A stretch of DNA of 23,442 nt from positions 1-23,442 of IMG/VR virus record IMGVR_UViG_3300035698_001018; one strand, 5' to 3'. Origin of the DNA: a virus. The position numbers and the translations under genes are program-made. The number at the start of each line of letters is the position of its first letter. Within the stretch, counting starts at the first letter, position 1. This document shows positions 1-5,671 of this stretch, piece after piece. The notes beneath the pieces were generated by a model. That model made no database searches. It was not told the DNA's origin and was given only the letters and a program-made list of their open reading frames with translations.

Positions 1-1
1 G

Positions 2-226
2 CCCGCACAGCAGCCGGTCATGCAGCAACAGCCGCAGCCGGTCATGCAGCAACAGCCGCAGCCGGTTTATGCGGACCCAAACGCTGCGCCCGGCCCGGTT
101 GCCCCGGCTGGCGTCGATACAATGGGCAATCCTATTGTGGCTACAGCGGCGAATCAGATTGCATCCCCTACTAATCCAGCGCCGGGGACATACGCACCTA
201 ATCCGCAAATTCTGCAACCGCAATAA
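2..226 (+). CDS. Proline/glutamine-rich protein, C-terminal part (partial, runs off the left edge)
   Basis: The open frame enters from the left edge (first whole codon at base 2) and stops with TAA at 224-226, leaving 74 visible codons. The first visible residues are two tandem copies of the octapeptide QPVMQQQP, followed by a Pro/Ala/Asn-rich tail with no charged patches and no membrane segment, so this looks like a flexible, disordered C-terminus. The ATG at 20 lies inside the repeat and has no ribosome binding site, so it is unlikely to be the true start. A strong terminator follows 10 bases after the stop. I do not recognise the family; the position ahead of a DNA polymerase hints at the replication module, but the function is unknown. 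Confidence 0.6.
   Translation, partial: PAQQPVMQQQPQPVMQQQPQPVYADPNAAPGPVAPAGVDTMGNPIVATAANQIASPTNPAPGTYAPNPQILQPQ
11..58 (+). repeat. Two tandem 24-bp repeats inside the Pro/Gln-rich gene
   Basis: Bases 11-34 and 35-58 are identical 24-bp units, and a third partial unit begins at 59 (cagccggt). The unit length is a multiple of three and each copy encodes QPVMQQQP, so gain or loss of copies keeps the reading frame. The array may extend left of the window. Confidence 0.9.
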
Positions 227-236
227 AGCAACAGGG

Positions 237-272
237 AACGGCGCGGCTGTAATGGTCGCGCCGTTTATTTTT
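237..272 (+). terminator. Strong intrinsic (Rho-independent) terminator
   Basis: A perfect 9-bp GC-rich inverted repeat pairs AACGGCGCG (237-245) with CGCGCCGTT (257-265) around an 11-base loop, and is followed directly by TATTTTTA. It starts 10 bases after the stop codon of the Pro/Gln-rich gene. The next start codon is only 14 bases past its end, with the ribosome binding site between, so there is no room for a promoter between this terminator and the polymerase genes. Confidence 0.85.
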
Positions 273-285
273 ACAGGGGTACGAC

Positions 286-474
286 ATGGAACACAGTAAA
301 TTTATTGATGCCGTGGAAGCGTTCACCTTTAACGGTGAAACAGGCGTTAAAGCGCTGACGTCCGTTCTTGACGGTATTATTGAAGGTGACGACACAAGTG
401 CTGACGGGTCTTATTCCCTAGACTACGCGCACGAAGGCTTGGTTGAATTCATCAAATCGCTAGACACAGCATGA
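286..474 (+). CDS. Small acidic phage protein upstream of the polymerase, unknown function
   Basis: A 62-residue acidic protein rich in Asp, Glu and Ser, without a signal peptide, membrane segment or recognisable motif. ATG at 286 is preceded by AGGGG at 275-279, a good distance for ribosome binding. The stop TGA overlaps the ATG of the polymerase as ATGA (471-474), so the two are probably translationally coupled and co-expressed. The tight coupling suggests a replication-linked role, but I do not recognise the family and cannot assign one. Confidence 0.75.
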   Translation: MEHSKFIDAVEAFTFNGETGVKALTSVLDGIIEGDDTSADGSYSLDYAHEGLVEFIKSLDTA

Positions 475-2504
475 ACAACCAACCGCGCGAATTTTTCATT
501 TATGACGAAGAAACTTACCCGAACATTTTTGTCGTTGGTTTCACCAGTGTGCAGACCGGTGAACGGTGGGAATTTGAAATCAGTGAATGGAAAAACGATT
601 TTACACAGTTGATTGAATTTGTGTTTGCCATTCAGGCCCGTGGCGGTTTCATGGTCGGGTTTAACAACGTCGGTTTTGACTACCCGGTTCTGCACTTCAT
701 TATTGAAACCGGTCCGACCGTCACAGTCTGGCAAATTTACCAGCGTGCGCAAGCCATCATCGACAGTAAAGACAAAATTGAATTCATGGTGTGGGGTAAT
801 CAGCGCCACGCCAAACAACTAGACCTTCAGTTAATTCACCACATGCAATACAACAGTGCAAAACCGACGTCGCTGAAAGCCGTCGAGTTTGTCATGCGGT
901 CGAAAAGTATTGGTGACTTACCATACCCACCCGGCACAGTGTTGACGTTTGAACAATCGCGTGAATTGGTCGTTTACATGTGGGATGATATAGACGACAC
1001 GTTACGATTCTTCCATTTTTCAATGCCGCAAATTCAGTCGCGGTTTGAATTTTCCGACCGCTATGGGCTTGATTTCATGAACGACAATGACGTCGGAATC
1101 GGCGTCAAGTATTTCACCAACAAACTAGAAACCGCGTCGCCGGGGTCATGTTACACCCGCGTGAATGGTAAGCGCGAACCGCGCCAGACAATCAGGAATT
1201 CAATCAAACTTTCAGAAATCATTTTTCCATACATCAATTTTCAAAGTGCGGAATTCAACAGCGCCCTAGATTACATGATGGCGCAGACGATTTACAGCAC
1301 GAAGGGTAGTCTGACATATAAGGGCTTCGTTGACGGTGTCGAATATTCCATCGGCACCGGTGGCATTCATGGGTCAGTTCACAGGCAATCAATCTTTGCC
1401 GACGCCGAAACCGAAGTTATCGACGTTGATGTGTCCGGGTTTTATCCGGCGGTCGCCGTGGCGAATGGTCTTTACCCGGAACACCTCGGTTCGTTGTTCT
1501 GTGATGCCTATGCCGAAGTTGCCGCCGAACGAAAGACGCACGCCAAAGGTACACCGGAAAACGGCATGTTGAAACTTGCATCAAATGGGGTCTATGGAAA
1601 CACGAACAGCACTTTTTCAGTTTTCTTTGATCCTAAATGCACAATGTCAATCACGATCAACGGGCAACTATTATTGTTGATGGCTGTTGATCGTTACACG
1701 TTAATTCCGGGTGTGAAATTAATTCAGCTGAACACTGACGGTGCGACGTTCAAGGTGCCGCGAAACCAGCGGGTGAATTTCGACGCGGTCACTGATTGGT
1801 GGCAAAAATACACACAGTTGGAACTTGAAGAAGTCAATTACCAAGAAATGCACATTCGCGACGTCAACAATTATCTGGCAAAATCCGTTGACGGTAAAAT
1901 CAAACGCATTGGCGCATATGACCATGTCCCAGCACAAGACCGCAAGCCTATCGGGTGGCACCAAGACTTCAGTTCGCTGGTCGTGGCGAAAGCTGCCGAA
2001 GCTGTGTTGTTTGACAGTGTTGACCGGGTTGAATTCGTGCGGAACCACCGTGATTTTCTGGACTTCGCCCGGCGTGGTCGTGCCAAGGGTAAATCATATC
2101 AGGTTTTGAAGGCCGCAGACGGCACAGAGAAGCCAGCACAGAAGATCACCCGCTATTATGTGTCAATCGGTGGCGAAACGTTGTTGAAGGTGTCACCACC
2201 GCCCAAAGGTCGCCTTGACGGTGCCTGGAAACAAAAAAGCAGGCTGACAGCCGCACAGAAGAAAATCACGCCTGAAGGTACCGAACTAGACGTTCACGGC
2301 ACACCATGGGATGCACGTTGTCACACCGGCGTGAAATCGAAATATGGTCAAACGGTGTCGCACCAGTGCAAGGGTCAGACTGTCACGGATATTTCAGACT
2401 TGTCAGCGTTCCCGGTGCGCCCGATAAACTATGATTGGTATATTGCTGAAGTCGATAAATTGACGGCATTGGCAGGGCTGAACATGCGACCGACTGTGAT
2501 TTAA
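471..2504 (+). CDS. Family B DNA polymerase with 3'-5' exonuclease domain
   Basis: A 677-residue template-directed DNA polymerase, the likely replicase of this phage. The N-terminal proofreading domain keeps Exo I (D12 and E14 in YDEETYPN), Exo II (NNVGFD, D70) and Exo III (YMWDD, Y169 and D173). The polymerase domain has motif A (DVSGFYP, catalytic D320), motif B (KLASNGVYG, 368-376) and motif C as LNTDG, where D423 is kept but the usual first Asp of the DTD signature is Asn421. Downstream, GKIKRIGAY (475-483) resembles the conserved Lys-rich motif after motif C. The protein is short for family B, consistent with compact phage versions, and no TPR1/TPR2 protein-priming insertions are obvious. 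It starts inside the stop of the 62-residue gene. Family assignment is firm; the mode of priming is not known from sequence. Confidence 0.93.
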   Translation: MNNQPREFFIYDEETYPNIFVVGFTSVQTGERWEFEISEWKNDFTQLIEFVFAIQARGGFMVGFNNVGFDYPVLHFIIETGPTVTVWQIYQRAQAIIDSKDKIEFMVWGNQRHAKQLDLQLIHHMQYNSAKPTSLKAVEFVMRSKSIGDLPYPPGTVLTFEQSRELVVYMWDDIDDTLRFFHFSMPQIQSRFEFSDRYGLDFMNDNDVGIGVKYFTNKLETASPGSCYTRVNGKREPRQTIRNSIKLSEIIFPYINFQSAEFNSALDYMMAQTIYSTKGSLTYKGFVDGVEYSIGTGGIHGSVHRQSIFADAETEVIDVDVSGFYPAVAVANGLYPEHLGSLFCDAYAEVAAERKTHAKGTPENGMLKLASNGVYGNTNSTFSVFFDPKCTMSITINGQLLLLMAVDRYTLIPGVKLIQLNTDGATFKVPRNQRVNFDAVTDWWQKYTQLELEEVNYQEMHIRDVNNYLAKSVDGKIKRIGAYDHVPAQDRKPIGWHQDFSSLVVAKAAEAVLFDSVDRVEFVRNHRDFLDFARRGRAKGKSYQVLKAADGTEKPAQKITRYYVSIGGETLLKVSPPPKGRLDGAWKQKSRLTAAQKKITPEGTELDVHGTPWDARCHTGVKSKYGQTVSHQCKGQTVTDISDLSAFPVRPINYDWYIAEVDKLTALAGLNMRPTVI

Positions 2505-2514
2505 ATGTAAACGC

Positions 2515-2543
2515 TTGACTGTTTCCGGCAACGCGCCTATATT
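2515..2543 (+). promoter_or_regulatory. Sigma-70-type promoter for the AP2-domain gene
   Basis: TTGACT (-35, 2515-2520) and TATATT (-10, 2538-2543) are separated by exactly 17 bp. It lies directly after the polymerase stop codon at 2504 and before an AT-rich leader. The predicted transcript start is near 2550, giving a leader of about 60 bases before the ATG at 2609. It is the clearest host-type promoter in the window. Confidence 0.75.
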
Positions 2544-2558
2544 TAAATCAAGGAAACA

Positions 2559-2609
2559 GAAACACCAACTCGGAGAAAATAAGACCGAAACACCAACTCG
2601 GAGAAAATA
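2559..2609 (+). repeat. Duplicated 23-bp leader carrying the ribosome binding site
   Basis: The 23-bp segments 2559-2581 and 2587-2609 are identical (both begin GAAACACCAACTCGGAG), giving a 28-bp period. Each copy contains the CGGAG ribosome binding sequence and ends in AAAATA; only the second runs into a start codon (ATG 2609). The first copy is followed by AGACC instead, so it is a ribosome binding site without a gene. Confidence 0.9.
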
Positions 2610-3037
2610 TGAAAAAATTAGTACAGGGCCACGGTGTAAATGACGCTAACTATTCGGTGACAACCCGTGTCAATGGTAAAAAATTATATTGCCCGTATTA
2701 TCAAAGATGGCGAACCATGCTTGGACGTGCATATTCACCGGCAGTTCATGCCATTCGACCGACATACAAAAATGTCACGGTCTGCGATGACTGGTTGTCA
2801 TTTACAAACTTTAGGCTGTGGATGGTTGACCAAGACTGGTCAGACAAAGAACTAGACAAGGACATAATTGAACCGGGCAATACTGTGTATTGCCCCGACA
2901 AATGTTGTTTTGTGTCAGGCGCACTAAATAGTTTACTACACAAAAACGAGGGTCTTAATAGTGCGTATCCAAGGGGGGGTCCACTTCGTGCCGCACACTT
3001 TAAAAAAATACCACGCCACTTGCTCGGTCAACAATAA
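2609..3037 (+). CDS. AP2-domain homing-endonuclease-like protein, 5' part of a frameshifted gene
   Basis: This 142-codon frame holds the N-terminal half of a widespread phage family that joins an HNH-like Cys/Trp-containing region to a C-terminal AP2 DNA-binding domain. The family pattern is visible as CPYYQRWRTMLGRAYS near residue 28, then RPTYKNVTVCDDWLSFTNF, LDKDIIEPGNTVYCPDKCCF and the linker before AP2. After YPRG the frame leaves the family pattern at a run of seven G (2973-2979) and ends in an unrelated 17-residue tail. Removing one G restores YPRGVHF and continues into the AP2 domain found in the other frame at 2961-3200. ATG 2609 has CGGAG 7 bases upstream and its own promoter. It behaves like a separately transcribed mobile or accessory gene. 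The family call is by remembered similarity; the frameshift is directly visible. Confidence 0.8.
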   Translation: MKKLVQGHGVNDANYSVTTRVNGKKLYCPYYQRWRTMLGRAYSPAVHAIRPTYKNVTVCDDWLSFTNFRLWMVDQDWSDKELDKDIIEPGNTVYCPDKCCFVSGALNSLLHKNEGLNSAYPRGGPLRAAHFKKIPRHLLGQQ

Positions 3038-3200
3038 ACCAATTAATTTAGGGTTTTTCAAAAGCGTTGACCAGGCCGCGTCAGCATACGCAGATTACAA
3101 ATATGATTTGATTATGACAGAAGCGGAAAAACAAACTGACCCACGAATCGCTCACGGGCTGACATTGCACGCAGAAGCGTTATACGATGCCTGTACCTGA
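2961..3200 (+). CDS. AP2 DNA-binding domain, 3' part of the frameshifted gene
   Basis: This frame, read from the G7 run onward, gives GVHFVPHTLKKYHATCSVN and then PINLGFFKSVDQAASAYADY, a typical AP2/ERF-like three-stranded sheet plus helix that binds DNA, and a C-terminal extension ending in TGA at 3200. It is in the +1 frame relative to the 5' part at 2609. The ATG at 2961 has no ribosome binding site and lies inside the 5' part, so independent translation is doubtful; it is better read as the end of one protein of 196 residues (2609-3200 with one G removed). The last 14 bases overlap the next gene. Whether the shift is a sequencing error, a mutation or productive slippage cannot be decided here. 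Confidence 0.75.
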   Translation: MRIQGGVHFVPHTLKKYHATCSVNNKPINLGFFKSVDQAASAYADYKYDLIMTEAEKQTDPRIAHGLTLHAEALYDACT

Positions 3201-3462
3201 CGTTTATTATTTTGGGCGCGGGTCGGAAAACTGTCTGGCTTTCGAATGCACGGACGGCGACGGAATACGGGTGTTTATTGGCAACGGTAAAGCTGGCGAA
3301 AAATCGCAGCACATGTTGATCCCGAAAAACCAAATCACCGAATTGATTAATTTTTTGACAGCGCTGCAAACCGACGACGTCAGAACATATTTAATTGATA
3401 AATTCGGCGGCAATCCTGAACGGTTTATTGAACGTCGGCAGACTAACGAAACCCCAGGCTGA
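3187..3462 (+). CDS. 91-residue phage protein of unknown function
   Basis: A soluble-looking 91-residue protein, with a probable beta-rich N-terminal half (around LAFECTDGDGIRVFI) and a helical C-terminal half (ITELINFLTALQ onward). No signal peptide or membrane segment is seen. Its ATG at 3187 lies within the last codons of the AP2 frame, a 14-base overlap, and only a weak AGAAG-like ribosome binding site precedes it, so it may depend on coupling. Its end overlaps the end of the leftward lipase gene by 20 bases (3443-3462). Codon use matches the polymerase gene. I do not recognise the family. Confidence 0.6.
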   Translation: MPVPDVYYFGRGSENCLAFECTDGDGIRVFIGNGKAGEKSQHMLIPKNQITELINFLTALQTDDVRTYLIDKFGGNPERFIERRQTNETPG

Positions 3463-4027
3463 CACCATAACCAGATTCAAGCATGTGGTCATCATAGCGC
3501 CCTTGCGTTTCACCAATCACCAACGCTTCGCACGGGTGGCGATACCCCCACAGGGGCCACGGGTGATCCGGCACGGCGTCTTCAGCGTTGACATACCGTT
3601 TGATTGGCACAGGCTTTAGAACCCGCACCATTTGACTGAACCCGCACCGGGGCGAACCGAACGTCACCAACGACAACGGAACGAACCCGGCATTGACTGC
3701 CAGTGCCGCCGTGATCGTCGCCTCTGCGCCGCCCTTAGAATGCCCTGCAAGGATGGTCGGGCGTCCGTTGGCGATGATCGGCAATAGGTCAGCCCAAACC
3801 AGCTTGACCGACTTGTAAAACCCGCTATGGGTCATTCCAACCGGTGACGCCCACGGCATAGCGCGAAGGTCTTTGATTGCGTCAGCTGCGTCGCTGGTAC
3901 CACGGAACGCAAGCAAGTCTGTGGTGCCGATTTGACTGTGTAAAACTTCAACGCCAGCCGCCTGAAATGTCGGTTCGTTGTTATAGGTGTCAACGCAGGA
4001 TTCGAAAACGTCGCAAAGGTCAACCAT
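3443..4027 (-). CDS. Class 3 lipase-like alpha/beta hydrolase in the lysis cassette
   Basis: A 194-residue serine hydrolase of the class 3 lipase type. It shows FRGT (41-44, oxyanion region), the nucleophile elbow GHSKGG with S97, TFGSPR (122-127), DAVP with the probable acid D150, and a probable catalytic H181 in DDHMLESGY. There is no signal peptide or membrane helix, so it starts out cytosolic. It would hydrolyse ester bonds, probably of host lipids. ATG 4027 is chosen because it overlaps the stop of the lipoprotein gene as TAATG; an upstream in-frame ATG at 4060 would overlap that gene by 34 bases. It is the last gene of the leftward operon, after membrane protein, endolysin and lipoprotein, which suggests a part in envelope disruption. 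Lipase fold is well supported; the substrate is inference. Confidence 0.85.
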   Translation of the reverse strand: MVDLCDVFESCVDTYNNEPTFQAAGVEVLHSQIGTTDLLAFRGTSDAADAIKDLRAMPWASPVGMTHSGFYKSVKLVWADLLPIIANGRPTILAGHSKGGAEATITAALAVNAGFVPLSLVTFGSPRCGFSQMVRVLKPVPIKRYVNAEDAVPDHPWPLWGYRHPCEALVIGETQGRYDDHMLESGYGVSLGFR

Positions 4028-4341
4028 TATTTGCAGCCCATACGGTCGCCAGCAATCCACAACAGGTCGCTGCGCTTGCGTTCGCCGGTTGTGTCAATGT
4101 CCAAGTTCCAAACCAGCGGTGCGGCAACAACAGCCGCAGCCGGGTTGACCACGGCACCCACAAGCATCATTCCCCATTTGCGAAGGGCTGACGCCTGTGA
4201 TTCAATTTTCAGTTTCTTGGCGATGGTGACGCGTTCGGCGTCAATACCTTCACAGGTCGTCGGGGCTGGTTTGTACGGGTCCATACTGGCGCACGCAGAC
4301 AACACCAGTGCAACAGCTGTCAAAACAATAAATTTTTTCAT
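4027..4341 (-). CDS. Small outer-membrane-type lipoprotein in the lysis cassette
   Basis: A 104-residue protein with a classic lipoprotein signal: positive MKK, a hydrophobic stretch and the lipobox LSAC with the lipidated Cys at position 17. The mature part has a helical charged region (about 35-55), a hydrophobic stretch (about 57-77, from WGMMLVGAVVNP) and a charged end. ATG 4341 is preferred over an in-frame TTG at 4347: it follows the endolysin stop by two bases (TGA CC ATG) and has AGGGA upstream. Its place between endolysin and lipase makes an outer-membrane lysis role plausible (spanin-like or a release factor), but it lacks the proline-rich sequence of a typical o-spanin, so this remains open. 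Confidence 0.75.
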   Translation of the reverse strand: MKKFIVLTAVALVLSACASMDPYKPAPTTCEGIDAERVTIAKKLKIESQASALRKWGMMLVGAVVNPAAAVVAAPLVWNLDIDTTGERKRSDLLWIAGDRMGCK

Positions 4342-4343
4342 GG

Positions 4344-4838
4344 TCAATTATCCCTGTATTTTTCAATGAAATCAGAAACTTTTCCAGCGCCCTGCGCGGT
4401 GTTGTAGTGGTCTTTCCAATACTGCGCCAGACCTTCAATGTCGTCAGCGTCGGGCAACGGTGCCGACACCATCCAATAACGCAACCGCGCCATCGCACAA
4501 GCGAACCGCATATCGCAAATCAACTTCGTCACCAAGTCGTGACCGTTGACGTTGCCCCAATCAATGCTGGTGCTTGAAATAACATTCACAGCGCGTGCAA
4601 ACCTGTCGCCAAGTTGTTCGCGGTGGGTCATATATCGGTTCGCAATGTCAATCGCGGTGTTCGGTTCCATTTGGAAAAACCCGACCGCCGGACCACCGCC
4701 AAGCTGTTTAATATATGTCAGGTTGCTTTCAACCAACGCAGTTCCGACAAGTAAATTTTCAGACGCCTGTGACCACATGCCCATTTTTATCAGGGTGTCA
4801 ACAACGACCAACGACCGGAATTGCGACGGGTCAACCAC
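4344..4838 (-). CDS. Transglycosylase-like endolysin
   Basis: A 164-residue lysozyme-superfamily protein that would cut the glycan strands of peptidoglycan. The probable catalytic Glu is E37 in TALVESNL, followed by GGGPAVGFFQMEP (47-59), the G-x-x-Q-M-x-P signature of a common phage endolysin family. There is no signal peptide, so export would depend on a holin. The start is GTG at 4838; the sequence GTGGTTGA places it 8 bases inside the end of the upstream membrane protein gene, and no ATG alternative exists nearby. The ribosome binding site is poor, which fits coupling to the upstream gene. Alternative reading: a virion-associated lytic transglycosylase, less likely given the lysis-gene neighbours. 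Confidence 0.8.
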   Translation of the reverse strand: MVDPSQFRSLVVVDTLIKMGMWSQASENLLVGTALVESNLTYIKQLGGGPAVGFFQMEPNTAIDIANRYMTHREQLGDRFARAVNVISSTSIDWGNVNGHDLVTKLICDMRFACAMARLRYWMVSAPLPDADDIEGLAQYWKDHYNTAQGAGKVSDFIEKYRDN

Positions 4839-5157
4839 CGGTTTTCGCTTTCAATATTTCCTGAATGCCAAGCCACAACGCAGCCAGCAACCCGACCGTC
4901 ACAGCTGCAATGACTGATTTCCGCATTTGCTTGACCATCGTTTCATTTGCCGTTCGCTGACGTCTGACCCATGCGTTATCAACCTGAATTTGAATGGTCG
5001 ATTCAGGGTTGGATAGGTCATGGCCTAACAGCTGAAAAATTTCATGGGTCGCGGCGATGGCGGCACGTTTTCCGATTTCGTGTGCTTGGTGCCGGGTCAC
5101 ATATTGATCGGCGTTCTGTTTATCGGCAACGCGCTTTTCTGCGTCAACTTCAGTCAC
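4831..5157 (-). CDS. Membrane protein with one C-terminal helix, candidate holin
   Basis: A 108-residue protein with a charged, mostly helical N-terminal part and a single predicted membrane helix at about 82-98 (VIAAVTVGLLAALWLGI) followed by a short charged tail. A basic patch (MVKQMRKS) just before the helix suggests the N-terminus stays in the cytoplasm. It lies directly upstream of the endolysin and overlaps it by 8 bases, the usual position of a holin. It recalls small membrane proteins annotated as DUF6127-like in alphaproteobacterial phages and gene transfer agents, but that is from memory. The start is GTG at 5157, within a GTGA overlap with the upstream gene. Holin function is inferred from position and topology only. 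Confidence 0.65.
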   Translation of the reverse strand: MTEVDAEKRVADKQNADQYVTRHQAHEIGKRAAIAATHEIFQLLGHDLSNPESTIQIQVDNAWVRRQRTANETMVKQMRKSVIAAVTVGLLAALWLGIQEILKAKTGG

Positions 5158-5351
5158 GATTGTGACGCCTTCTTTTTAGCAGCTTTTGGAAGCGGCTTTT
5201 TAGCAGCTTCCAGTTCGGCGGTCAGCGCAACGATTTGTTCACGCGCGTCGTCGCGTTCGACACACGCCTGAATTTCACCGGACATAGCCCGGTCGCGTTG
5301 CATTGATATTGCGTCGATTATGCACTGTGGATTTACCTGTCTGCCGGTCAT
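5154..5351 (-). CDS. Small coiled-coil protein, unknown function
   Basis: A 65-residue protein whose middle (about 18-50, from MQRDRAMSGEIQ to LTAELEAAKK) is a probable coiled coil, followed by a Lys/Ala-rich basic tail. No membrane segment or signal is present, so it is not an i-spanin as it stands. ATG 5351 has AGGGG 7 bases upstream. Its stop overlaps the GTG of the candidate holin as GTGA. Similar small coiled-coil genes sit between tail fibre and lysis genes in many phages; the function is not known to me. Confidence 0.65.
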   Translation of the reverse strand: MTGRQVNPQCIIDAISMQRDRAMSGEIQACVERDDAREQIVALTAELEAAKKPLPKAAKKKASQS

Positions 5352-5373
5352 TTCACACCCCTAGTTTATTAAA

Positions 5374-5670
5374 TTAGTTTACGTCAACAGCTGCCGAATA
5401 AATATCAAGTGACTTCAGCGCAGCATATGCACCCGCAACGCTGGCGTCGTCGGTCGCAGGGTCAAACGCGAACTTGTGTTTGTCCATTGTCGGGGCTTGT
5501 AATCGTGAACTTTCGGTGCGGGCTGTCGCGTTTTTATAACAAGCCACGTCAACCATTAAAAACCATTCGGTTTCGCCGTCTTTTTTACACGCGCGAACGT
5601 CAGTCACACGAACATAACCGTTGGCCTGACTTGCACCGCCTTGTAGTGGAACCGTGATTTTAAGTGCCAT
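5374..5670 (-). CDS. Tail-fibre-associated small phage protein
   Basis: A 98-residue protein, mainly beta-strand by appearance, with the N-terminal pattern MALKITVPLQ...YVRVTDVRA and a C-terminal AYAALKSLDIYSAAVDV. Proteins with this arrangement (a YVRV strand and an ending of the AYxxLKxLxxxxxAVD type) are common next to tail fibre genes of marine siphoviruses, but no function is established to my knowledge. ATG 5670 follows the fibre stop codon by one base, and its AGGAG ribosome binding site lies inside the end of the fibre gene, so the two are coupled. A role in fibre assembly or in the baseplate is an inference from position. Confidence 0.65.
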   Translation of the reverse strand: MALKITVPLQGGASQANGYVRVTDVRACKKDGETEWFLMVDVACYKNATARTESSRLQAPTMDKHKFAFDPATDDASVAGAYAALKSLDIYSAAVDVN

Positions 5671-5671
5671 T

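Noticed and set aside
118-123. TACAAT as a -10 element for the polymerase genes, upstream of the terminator
   Set aside because: No acceptable -35 hexamer lies 16-18 bp upstream, and transcripts from it would still meet the terminator at 237-272.
423-818. A 131-codon minus-strand frame opposite the start of the polymerase
   Set aside because: Antisense shadow of a gene with intact motifs; no start signals and no recognisable protein.
418-2860. CTAG before Asp or Glu codons seemed frequent in the rightward genes
   Set aside because: Over the whole window CTAG does not look above expectation, and the same residue pairs also use CTT, CTG and TTG.
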